The notes below the pieces were generated by a model. It was not told the DNA's origin and ran no database searches. It saw nothing but the letters and a program-made list of their open reading frames with translations. DNA of 64,000 nt, from positions 532,526,316 through 532,590,315 of the forward strand of contig NC_058519.1 of NCBI RefSeq assembly GCF_904849725.1, written 5' to 3'. How positions within the stretch are numbered: the stretch's first letter is position 1; the number at the start of each line of letters is the position of its first letter. This DNA is from Hordeum vulgare subsp. vulgare (Eukaryota; Streptophyta; Magnoliopsida; Poales; Poaceae). Below are positions 54,690 to 64,000 of this stretch, in pieces. The position numbers and the translations under genes were made by a program.

Positions 54690-57600
54690 GCCACGGCCCG
54701 CCTCACCCACCTCGCTAACAGTTAGGGTAAATCAACCGCATCTTAAGTCAGTTAGGTCTCAGAAAAGTTACTAACGTAACTGAACCTGAGGCGCGGTGTG
54801 GTTCGCTGCTGTTGATCATCAGCACTTGAGTTTGAGAGTTTGAGTACTAGCAGTTTTTAATTAATTAGGTTAATTGCATGGTTGTGCAATTTGTAGCTAG
54901 TTGCAAGTTTTAAGTTCTTTCTTCTAGACTAGATGATGGAAGGGCCAGTTGCAAGTCTAATGTGGCCGTCATGCATGTTGGCAAGTTAGAATGGAGATTG
55001 CCCTGTTCCATAGTGTGGGCTAAATGGAGTAGTTTGCTACATGCAACTCTGTTGTGGATGACATGTATCAAATGTATGATGAGACTGCATTTCTGTGGTC
55101 CTTCTCCGTTGAGATATTTGTTCTGGAGGAGCCCGCCTTTCCTTATACTAACAACTAGTCTAAGCTTATCTTGCGAATAACAAGAAAAATAGTTATGATG
55201 ACACTTCAGGGTGCAGAAAAATGGTTCTGAATTTATGCCGTGTAGAAATTGCAGAGGTGCAAGCTTTATATCAGCCTGAATTGGTAGGACTAGGAACAGG
55301 TGCTGCTAGTCTGCTACTGTGCTGCTGATATAATGATGCTAAAGACTAAAGTAGACGGCGCACTGATAGTTCCAGCTCTTGGTGTCACATTAATCATCTG
55401 TGATGGAAGATGACTAGATATGAGCCTGAGTTGGTTTGTGAGTTGTACCCCATTTTCCAGACATGATCAACCCGGATAGGGGGCATGTGTGAACCTCTGT
55501 CCGAGCTTTGTGCAGTCAGCAGCATCAGAAAACTGGCGATCTCCCAAAGCCTGAAAGACATGGGGGGTATAGTTTGAATGAGCCAAGCCATCTGAATTGA
55601 ATTCCACGACAATTAGCAGCTTAAACACAGACAAGAAGTCACTGAACTTAATTCTCAGCCCGTCAGAAAGTCCATGAAAGAAAAAGGACTCCGTCCCAGT
55701 TTCAGAATTCAGATGGGCTCCTCCGTGCAGAAAGGCAAAGTTGGAGCATTGCTGGAAGGAAATGGATGCCACCTATCTGTCCGTCAACAGACAGACTCTA
55801 GAGGATTTGGCTACCTGCCGACCTATATAAAGTTGAGTTTCGCTGCCAACTTTGAAGAAGGATTTGCGTCCAACTCCAATAGTCTCGAGCTCATCACTAG
55901 CATCATTCTGTCCGGACGGACCTATCACCTGTGCCTGGCTACTTGCTCCCACTCCCACTCCCACGTCGGAAAGAGCGGCGGTGCCATCATCCCACCCGCG
56001 AGAGAAAACGACAGGAGAAACGCAACACCATCTCCGCCGTCGTCGTCTCATCTGGGAGAGAGGAGAGGTGGGACGCTGACGCCGCACGGGAGCTGTATCC
56101 ATCTGGTTGGCTCTGCATTGTGGTGCCATGCCCTTCTTTTACTTTCAGAGACGCGTGCGGCCTGCCTTCGATTGGCTTGGCTTGGACACGGTGCTCTTTT
56201 GCTTTCACGCCAAGCTCCCTTTTTGCGGCGAGGCGTCGCCGTCGCCGTCGCGTCGGCACGCCGTGAAACCAACCGTGGCCGGCGCGCGCGGGGTGGAGCG
56301 TAGGTAACGTACGTCGGAGCGGCTGGGAAAAAACGTTGTGAGATCTACCATTTCGAGTTCGTCTTTTCACCCGCGGCCGGTAGCCAGCCTCACCCTCACC
56401 TCACCAGTCACAACTCACAACCAACAAGGTACGGCAACGTAGATCACCATGGTTTCGCCTCGAATCGAGCGTTGCGTGCGGTCTTCTGCCAGTGAACTGA
56501 ACAAGATTATTTCGAGGCGATCGATCGTCAGCGCGAGCGGTCAAATCGTGAATGACCCCGACGAGTAGCACCTCTCCTATTATATATATCTTCTCAAGCA
56601 TGGCCGCACGCATCTTTATAGTACGTGCGTGATATCTTTGTGGTGAGGCCAGGGTTTCGTGCAGGGAAGAAACAGCTGATTGTAAGGCGGTCGATGATGC
56701 TGCGAAATCTGGTGGAAAAGCCATCTTTGATGCTTTGATTCGATTCTTCCAAGTTCACCAGCATTAAACGCTTTTGAAACCGTGATATGGAGTTATGGAC
56801 GCAGCAAAGCTAACACGGGTCAGACAGACACGGTGTGCAACCGGTGCACCAACGAAGAAGAAAAGTTGGGGAGAGCCAAAAAAGTCGACAGCTCGTTTTC
56901 GATAGCAAAATGCAGTGAAATAATGCGTTCCATGATGCATGCATGGACGGATGGAGCTCCCGCGTAGGCGTACGCCTCCCTTTTGCCGATTCTAGAGCTT
57001 TCTACAGACAACACCTGGTGCGCAAGTGTCCCAGTCCAATGAATAGAATCCTGCTGATATGCCCTGGTGTACCGTTTTAAATTTTTGTTTCTGAAAGAGG
57101 AGTAGTTGGCAGTTTTATTCGGTTTCTGTCCCTTGTTGGCAGTTACTACAGTACTTGGGAAACATCGAAATCCGTCTACGTAGCAGCTTGATGCTCAGGT
57201 ACGACACCGGCCATGGAAGGCATCGCATTTTCCCGACGGTGCACTCTCGGATATATTAGCACATTTTCGATTTATCTAATTCACGGGTAAAACATAAACA
57301 TGTAAGCATGTCCAATACGTAGAACAAGCAAGTAGGGGATGAACAAATCATATCCTTCAATTAATCAAGCAAATGCAGCGGCGGCAGCAGCATCTTTGAC
57401 GTCGTCTGTTGTCTTTCTTTGGCAGCTTCATCGTTGTTCGTCATGGAGCCAATGGAGGGGAAATAGTCGAAGCAAAGGAGAACGAAGATGGGCCTGAGCT
57501 TAGGCCCATGACCGAGTCCGTGAACATCCCACGGTCCAACGTCTCAGACAATGCATATGTATGAACTCGGTTTGGTTCATTTCCGCAACCCGATAAAAAT

Positions 57601-58290
57601 AAACACGTGGGTGTGAGCTCGGTTCGGCCGATTCCCACGCGACACATGTGACGTGGTGTACGACGGAGGAGGAGCACACGTATACAACTCCTCTTCCCAA
57701 GCTTTCAAAGGCACGTGATAGAGCAGTCCTTATAAAAAGTCTCAACACTCCTAAACTAGAAGCATGATACTTAACTTGCCACCACTTGCGATGCACCTAG
57801 ATGAACATTAATCAAGAATAATTCAACATCAACTACCCGTGATCTATTTTTATATATGGCAACCGTACCATGACTTGTTTTCTGAATACACAAGATTACA
57901 CAATTGCAAGATGGGAGTCGCACAAGCCACGCACACAAACTGTCGTGGTTATGTGCACATGAGCAGAACAAGAAAAATGGATGCTGGCCCAATAGTTACA
58001 AGGTCTATATCCCGAGTAACAGTAGGTAGATCCCCTTGGTTCCAACTCTAGCCCAAAGTGTAGCCTTCTCCTAGATAGTACAAACAAGGTACACAACAGA
58101 GGGCGCCAATCCATCGAAGACGCATCAATTCTGATGCTTCCAAAGCCACCAAGGAGTTAATAGAAGAAGCCAGGAGAGTCCCTAGCGTGGAGCAGGGGCA
58201 TGGTCGCAAGAGACTGCTCGCCAGTCCAAGAAGGAAAACTCCGAACGGGGAGGGTTCATTGAAGTACCACACAATGAAAGGATCAGATAC
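54690..58290. other. Gene-free interval
   Basis: The first few hundred bases are 3' untranslated and flanking sequence of the BAG-like gene. From 55200 to 58290 I recognise no domain, MITE or LTR. A TATATAAAG box at about 55824-55832 is followed by a GC-rich zone (55960-56300) with frames on both strands up to about 200 codons, none of which resembles a known protein. A minus-strand frame at 55467-55772 is likewise unidentified. Treat as intergenic, with low certainty that a small gene is absent. Confidence 0.45.
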
Positions 58291-58839
58291 TTTTTTGGTT
58301 TTGACCTAAAAGCCTAACAAAACCCCGATCTGACCTAACTTTTTTTTTCAATCTAACCTCTTTACGTGACACCAATATCCCTGTCGTCTGGGTTGCACGG
58401 GAGACACCAGGGACCATGACGCCTGCCGTTTGATACAGTGCCGCTCGATCACCCGCTTCATTGACCGGCTGACGTGGCAAAGGGCCAGGCGTGAGGGACC
58501 GCGGCGTCTGGTCACCAGACCCACACGCCACGCACCATGGCGTCTGGTCCGGGTAACTTCCGCAGCCTGCGAGCCCTTTCCCACCCGGCCATCTTCTTCC
58601 TCCTCCTCCACCAGAACGCATCTGCCCCTCTCTCACCCCCCTCTTCCCCCTCACACCCCCTTGATCTACTCGCTCCTCCACCAAAATTCATCGATCCGAT
58701 CCCCCCAAGCTTCCTTGAGGTAATCTCCCCCAATCCCTACAATTTTTTTAACATCTTATTTTGAGAGTATTTTTTTGAATATTAGGTTATATTAGATTAG
58801 ATGATTTTGTCTTAGTTTTAGGGATTGTTTTGTAGTTGT

Positions 58840-59100
58840 TAGATGATATAGTTGTGTAGTTGTTAGATGATAATATTTTGTGTAGTTCAATATGTTAGAT
58901 AGATTTTATTTTGGCCTTTGGGTCATTTTATTTTTTTGTGTAGTTCAAATATGTTAGATGATATAGTTGTGTAGTTGTAGATTTTGACAGATGGACATGT
59001 TGTTTAATATGTTGGATGATGATATAGATGGACATATTGTTGGCATTTTTTATATGTTGGATGATGATATAGATGGACATATTGTTGGCAATTTTTTTTT
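58840..59100. repeat. Direct repeats in the first intron of the PMD gene
   Basis: GTGTAGTTGTTAGATGATA-like words recur several times (58850-58980). ATGTTGGATGATGATATAGA plus TGGACATATTGTTGGCA is present twice in tandem (about 59009-59090). AT-rich. Confidence 0.75.
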
Positions 59101-59144
59101 GCAAAAGAGATGATGAAATTTGATGTTTGTTATTTTTTGGTAGG

Positions 59145-60330
59145 ATGGTGGATGATGATAGTCCTTGGTATGACGGGTTAATCAAAGAGTTTGACAAAGA
59201 GCACCACACTCGTGCCATTGAGAATCGTAAGGTAAGAATTTTGACTTATCAATTATTCGTGTTTTTCATGTGTGTTTCTCGTACTCATATGAAGCTCACA
59301 TTCTTTGCAGCATGTAGTAGCTATGCGCATGAGGGGTCATGGTGTGAATGACTTTCCGTATGACGTGCGATAGGAGGCGTACATTCCAAGATTGAGTCTT
59401 CTCCCCTTTGTGTTGCAATTGAAGCGAACCCCACCACCGGTGAACCATGCAGCGCTCACCACGGTTATGGAACGTTGGAGGCCTGAGACACACTCAACCT
59501 TGCATGTGGGGAGATGACGATGACCCTAGAGGACATGGCCATGATAAGCGGCCTTCCTATCAACGACTTTGCTCTTACTGGTCATGTTAGTGGCGTTAAC
59601 TCGCGAGACCTGTTTGGCTTTTTAATTAGTGTTCAACCCCCTCCGCCGCTGCGAGGCAAGGATGATAGCTCTAAAGTGAAGCATTCCTGGCTAAAAGAAG
59701 TCAGAGAAGAAAACAATATGTGCCCCGCGGATGCCAATGAGATGGTTGTGCAGCAGTATGCTTGGGCCTATCTTTGGTATGTACTAACCAAAGTAGTCTT
59801 CACAGACGCAACCGGGAACTCACCCTCTGGATTTTTTCGAGCTACTCAGGGACTGGGATACTCAGTATAGCTGGGGTTTAGCAGCACTAGCATACTTGTA
59901 TTGTCAGGTAAGAGCTATCTGCAAACATTTATCTTTCATTTGCCATGGGCCACACATTGCTAACATGTATGTTTAATCGCAGTTGTACCAGGCGTCAACG
60001 ATGACAAAAGACACATCTTCATTGTACGGGTTTGTGTGGAGCCTCTCTATGTGGATGTGGGAGCAGTTGCCGGTTGGGCGGCCCGTGTTAAAGAACCCCG
60101 ATAACCCAAACCCCAATCCGCATGAAGGGCTTCATGACCAAGATCCATATCGACGCCCCACAATTGCGTACTGTTGGGATCATGTGTCTGTTTACACCGA
60201 AGCTCTCATGTGTGATACAAATGTTATGTGAACGAGCTGGACACCTTAACTATTGAGCAGGTACCAACATTTCAGCTCCTCCTATTGTAGGTTTTCTGGC
60301 GGCCTTATGAGAATGTGTACCTAATATCTC
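59145..60330 (+). pseudogene. Plant mobile domain (PMD/MAIN-like) protein, transposon-borne, disrupted
   Basis: Spliced layout: leader exon ending 58719; exon 59145-59231 (MVDDDSPWYDGLIKEFDKEH...); exon 59311-59907; exon 59983-60260; exon from 60291. Splice sites are consensus (AG|GTAAGA, TTTGCAG|, CAG|GTAAGA, ATCGCAG|). PMD signatures are visible: ALTTVMERWRPETHS, MTLEDMAMISGLPI, VQQYAWAYLWYVLTKVVF, YGFVWSLSMWMWEQLPVGRPV, RRPTIAYCWDHV, FWRPYENVY. The domain is broken by a TAG at 59371-59373 and by frameshifts near 59492, 59845 and 60215. PMD proteins occur both as host silencing factors and as cargo of MULE and Gypsy elements. The adjacent MULE transposase points to the latter here. Confidence 0.82.
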
Positions 60331-60360
60331 AGCTCGTCCTATTGTAGGGTTTCTGGCTTC

Positions 60361-60888
60361 TCTTTGCGCTTCTTCTCTTCCTCATGCTTCTTGCGCTCCT
60401 TCTTCTCATTCTCACTATGCCCCCTCTCCTCCTCATGTGCCGAAGATTCATTGAAAAGGCGTTGCCTCCACATGTCGTCTCAATATTGGTCCTCTTGGAC
60501 ACGTTGGGGTAGTTCTGGATCTATCCAAGTGAAGTACTTGCAAAGAGGCGGAGGCGACTACATAAAAGACATGTTTGAATTAGTAATATGAGTTCAAACA
60601 AATTAAACATATTTGAATGTCACATCTAACATACCGGTGGTAAGTCATATGCGTTAGTTGGCCGCGCACGATCATGTGCGTAGTTGGGACACACGAAAAA
60701 TATTGTGCCTTTTGTCCATTCTTTTTATGGTCAATGGACACCTTCACCTTGCAAACATCACCGCACCAACATGGTAGTGTGGGCACATACGTCTCCTTGG
60801 TCTTGTCCAACTTGGCCACCATCCACTTCTTTGGCATGTCCTCTTGGTCGACACACGACGGCCTCGTCATGGAACCGGATGAAGCCAT
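60361..60888 (-). pseudogene. GRF-type zinc-finger protein, transposon-borne, disrupted
   Basis: Exon 1 runs from ATG 60888 (MASSGSMTRPSCVDQED) to 60635, with donor |GTATGT on the minus strand. Exon 2 starts at 60557 after TATGTAG|. Together they carry the GRF-like cysteine pattern: CWCGDVCKVKVS, then a CPNYAHDRARPTNAYDLPP stretch, then after the intron SPPPLCKYFTWIDPELP. A highly charged coiled tail follows (HEEERGHSENEKKERKKHEE...). A frameshift is needed just before CPNY, and a TGA replaces an expected Trp codon near 60480. GRF zinc fingers bind nucleic acid, and such small proteins commonly accompany plant MULEs. It lies convergent to the PMD gene and just downstream of the transposase. 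Confidence 0.7.
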
Positions 60889-61002
60889 GCTTAAAAAATA
60901 AATAATTGTTAGCAAAATACAAAAACAAAATATTATATACAACAAAATAAAACAAGAAATCAAATGACTTGTATGAACACATAATATACCATTCTTCTTC
61001 TA

Positions 61003-63790
61003 TCAACCATCTGTATTAAGCAAATAATCAAATGCTGATCCATTATCAACATGTCCTCTACGAGGAACACCACCTCTAGCACTTGTGCTTCGTCTATGAC
61101 CACCACCACGACCTCTAGCACTTGTTCTTCCTGTACGAACACCACCACCTCTAGCACTTGTGCTTCCTGTAGGACCACCACCACCACCACCTCTAGCATT
61201 TGTGCTTCCTCTTCGACCATCACAACCACCACCACCTCTAGCACTTGCCCCTTCTCTTCGACCACCACCACCACCACCTCTAGCACTTGCCCCTCCTCTT
61301 CGACCACCACCATCCGATCCTCCTCCACAATTTGTCCTATTTCTACGGCTATTTCTAGGAATGCCCTCCTTCTACGTTCTCAGTTTCTTGCATGTTCACA
61401 TATTGTGTCGCCCTTGATCGCAAACCCCACAGTTGATATTATCAGGAGCCTCCATGAAATGACCACTACCAAATTGATTCATGCCAGTGTATCCAACAAG
61501 GTCATCAATATCACCCCTGAACCTCTTAGTTCTCCTTATACCCTTGGTCTCCACCTTCATATGAGTGTCTGGCTCAATATGGGTGCCATGATACTCAGGC
61601 CATTGTGATTAGTCTAAGAAAGGTTGAAACCTAGGCGCCCATGTCAACCTAGTAGCTTCCACATGGAACTCTTGCATCCGCACGGTTTTCCCATCGCAAA
61701 CTGATATGTGTGCCGCCTTCACCGCTGTTATCAAATGTGAGCATGTCCCATGATACTTACTAGGACTCTCGCACTGGCACCACCGTGTCTTGAGGTGCAC
61801 CTAAAATGCGACACCACCATATGAATGACCGCCTCATGTTGTGCCACCTGGATCGTCGATTTGATATTTCATTTCAGTTCTGTCAAATGTGATAATTTGT
61901 TGTTGCAAATACTTGATTGCTTGTAACTGAAGCCATTCATCAACCTTCGCCGGATAATCCATTGTTTCACCTATCCAGTTGGCAGTCTCTTCCGAATGAC
62001 TCTGAAAGTACTCATTAAGCTTGAAGAAGGTATACTCCACTACTGCTGTCACCGGTAATGAACGGGCACCCTTGAGCACGTTGTTGAAACATTCAACCAA
62101 GTTGCTCGTCATGTCGCCATACCACCTTCCTCCATCATCATGAGCGCGTGCCCACTTGTGCTTCTCGCTGAAATTCCTGGTTAAGAATTCTTTTCCCCTG
62201 TCATTCACCGCTGCAAAGAGTTTGTTGTATCGAGCATCGAAAGCTTGGGTAGTGAAGGCCACACATACATGGTTAAGGTCTTTACTGAACTTCTTGCTCT
62301 TACATGCCCGGTAAAAGTTGGCCACGAAATGCCTCATGCACCATATGTGGTGAAGCTTTGGAAAGCCTGGAATAACAATGTCGACTGCCTTGAGCATGCC
62401 ATGGTGCTGATCCGATATGATGCATACCTCCCTATCAACAATCACCTTGTGCCTCACATGACCCATGAACCACTCCCAGTTTTCTTGGTGCTCCGAAGGG
62501 ACCAAAGAGAATGCAACTGGCAACACATTGTCATTCAACGAGTGGGCCATTGCTACCATTAGTGCGCTTGTACCATTAGTGGACAACTGGCAATTGCCCT
62601 TGTATCTGTCGGTCAAGAAGGATCCATCTACAGACAACACCGGACAACAATGCTTAAATGCTTGCACACATTGTCCATAACTCCAGAAGGCATGGTGGAA
62701 TACTCCATGGTTATCATCGACGACATGATACATGCCCGGGTTCCTATGTGCAATCGCTCCCAACAATCCGGGAGCTGGTTGTATATTTCTTCGTAACTAC
62801 CATACAACATTCTAATAGCATTTGCCTTGGACCTCCATGCATTCCCATACATGAGTTCATAACCATATAGCTTCTTCGCCGTCCTAATGAGAAACCTCAC
62901 TTTGACAGTGGGATCAACAACTATCTCTCTCATAAATTTGTATCTGAGGTACTCACACGTGAGCTGATGGTGTGTCGTACGATCACATTTCTTTGGTGGT
63001 CTGCAAAAATGAGTGGGAACACAACTTCTTAACACCCATTCTCCGGTTTCTTCTAACTTTCTTGCACGAACCTTCCATGGGCATCCTTCATCTCCTTTTC
63101 ACACTTCACGCTGTAATGCAAATTTATGTCGGAGTGCTTAACATAAAATGGCCTATGGTTCTGAATGGCATAGTCAGACAACCAAACCTTCATGACAGCC
63201 AAAGTTGGGAACTTCACTCCTTTATTCAAATAAGCATTCTTTCCCTCCTCCTCATCCCTTGGTTCACCTGGATCAGGGCAAGGTGTTGGCTCAATCGCCG
63301 TGTTCCTCATGCCACCATCAACTATGGCTTTATGGGCAAGGTTGAGATATCGAAACAAGTGAGTTCTTTTTTCCAAGCCCGTCAACTCAAAGTGAATTTG
63401 GTTTTCCTCCTTCGTGAATCCATCCTCGTCCAATTCTTCCTCAAGATCTTCGTCATCTGAGTCATACCCATATAGACGCCTAAAAGGTAACTCATGATCC
63501 ATCTCCTTTTGTGCCATATACGCATCTAAGTCACCAACATCAATACCATGAAACCCTTCCTCTACCTCATCCAAATCACCATGAGCATCACCATCACCAT
63601 CCTTTTGAATTACGTTCTCACTAACAATCACATCAACTTCATTTGCTTGGCTGGTTGGTGGTTGGCTACAAGCAGTAGGGGCATACAATTCAACCTCACT
63701 TTCTTTGCTAATTGGTGGTTGGCTATAAGCATTGGAGGCATCAATCATAATCCTTTGCTCAACAAAAGGCACACTTGTCCTCTCTATCAT
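61003..63790 (-). pseudogene. MULE (Mutator-like) transposase, disrupted
   Basis: Reading leftwards: an acidic N-terminal part (63790-63250, with YDSDDEDLEEELDEDGF); MuDR-type DNA-binding region (KGVKFPTLAVMKVWLSDYAIQNHRPF, then CPWKVRARK-type); an intermediate domain (62870-63035); the DDE transposase (62766-61834) with LSVDGSFL (first Asp), IISDQHHGM (second Asp), HIWCMRHF, and NLVECFNNVLKG (Glu); a SWIM zinc finger CQCESPSKYHGTCSHLI (61780-61720); a zinc knuckle CGVCDQGRHNM.TC (about 61390-61425); and an Arg/Gly-rich tail to TGA 61003. All three catalytic residues are present. Frameshifts lie near 63090 and 62770. In-frame stops interrupt the C-terminal third. A PB1-like N-terminal part appears to continue beyond 63790 with further stops. 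Confidence 0.88.
61055..61330 (-). repeat. Minisatellite encoding Arg-Gly-rich repeats in the transposase tail
   Basis: The plus strand shows CCACCACC plus CTCTAGCACTTG(T/C) about six times with a 36-45-bp spacing. In the transposase frame each unit reads roughly (T/A)SARGGGG with RR or TG spacers. The plus-strand Thr/Ser-rich frame over the same bases is a shadow. Confidence 0.85.
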
Positions 63791-64000
63791 CAGGAAGAGA
63801 CAAGCCGGTTCAAGTCAATTGCAAACCGAGGAGGCTCAACCTTGGTGGCAAACAATTCAAGTGACTTGTCTTATGATTGGTCAATTTTTTCCTTGTACAC
63901 ATCCCAATGCTAGTCAGAGGTGATAGGAATACTTTTCAAGTAAGATTTGTCTCCAACTCCAACATCATACCTTCCTATTAACTTAACACCATCATTGAGG

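Larger units (their letters stand above)
58290..64000. mobile_element. Large MULE-type DNA transposon with three genes (cut by window end)
   Basis: A plant-mobile-domain gene (+), a GRF-type zinc-finger gene (-) and a MULE transposase gene (-) lie close together without other sequence between them. All are degenerate to a similar degree, as expected for cargo of one transposon. The left border is placed near 58290, where TTTTTTGGTTTTGACCTAAA begins a stretch unlike its flank. I cannot confirm a terminal inverted repeat because the partner end is outside the window. Neither the exact borders nor a 9-bp target duplication could be verified. Confidence 0.5.

Noticed and set aside
55674..56303. 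209-codon ORF
   Set aside because: No domain, several competing frames on both strands in GC-rich sequence, and no supporting splice sites that I could follow.
61051..61608. 185-codon plus-strand Thr/Ser-rich ORF
   Set aside because: It is the reverse of the Arg/Gly minisatellite of the MULE transposase; the minus frame continues the zinc knuckle and is the real one.

Overview
The window is nuclear DNA of a Triticeae grass, most likely wheat or a close Aegilops relative. The signs are BARE/WIS/Angela-type Copia LTRs, a Sukkula large retrotransposon derivative (LARD), Stowaway (Thalos-like) and Tourist MITEs, CACTA and LINE remains, and spliced genes with plant-type introns. There is no bacterial, organellar, tRNA, rRNA or CRISPR content. 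About four fifths is transposable element, mostly nested.

Layout. (1) 1-10084: the 5' part of a minus-strand Gypsy element (LTR 1628-3281) sits inside a decayed Copia element (internal 3282-6660, 3' LTR to 8483). That element lies inside a CACTA transposon, of which only the right end (10084) is visible. (2) 10085-37315: a broken LINE (zf-RVT end of ORF2) is split by an outer Sukkula solo LTR (10817-36114, TSD ATTTG). The solo LTR is split by a complete Copia element (13341-34791). The 5' LTR of that Copia is split by a complete 12.7-kb Sukkula LARD (14533-27205, TSD GCGCT). Read from the outside in: LINE, Sukkula solo LTR, Copia, Sukkula. (3) 37342-40064: a Tourist-type MITE, then a gene for a Myb/SANT-like (trihelix-like) DNA-binding protein. 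Its 3' coding part is repeated three times with a period of about 300 bp, and a Stowaway MITE lies in its first intron. (4) 41190-50790: a minus-strand Copia element with 222-bp LTRs (TSD ATAAC). Its integrase is interrupted by a 2.7-kb solo LTR (TSD GTTTG), and its 5' LTR is swollen by a LINE-type retroposon and a Stowaway MITE. (5) 51506-54689: a MITE cluster, then a two-exon gene for a BAG1-4-like protein with a ubiquitin-like domain but no BAG domain. (6) 54690-58290: no recognisable gene. (7) About 58300-64000: a large MULE-type transposon, cut by the window edge. It holds a plant-mobile-domain pseudogene (+), a GRF-type zinc-finger pseudogene (-) and a MULE transposase pseudogene (-) with an Arg-Gly-rich tail.

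Only two host genes look potentially functional: the Myb/SANT-like gene (exon model uncertain) and the BAG-like gene (exon model solid). The transposon proteins all carry stops, frameshifts or altered catalytic residues. No single undescribed system stands out. The most unusual items are the triplicated exon of the Myb/SANT gene, the multi-gene MULE with its cytosine-to-thymine stop pattern, the pair of paralogous segments that give the MITE empty site, and the palindrome cluster in the 2.7-kb solo LTR.
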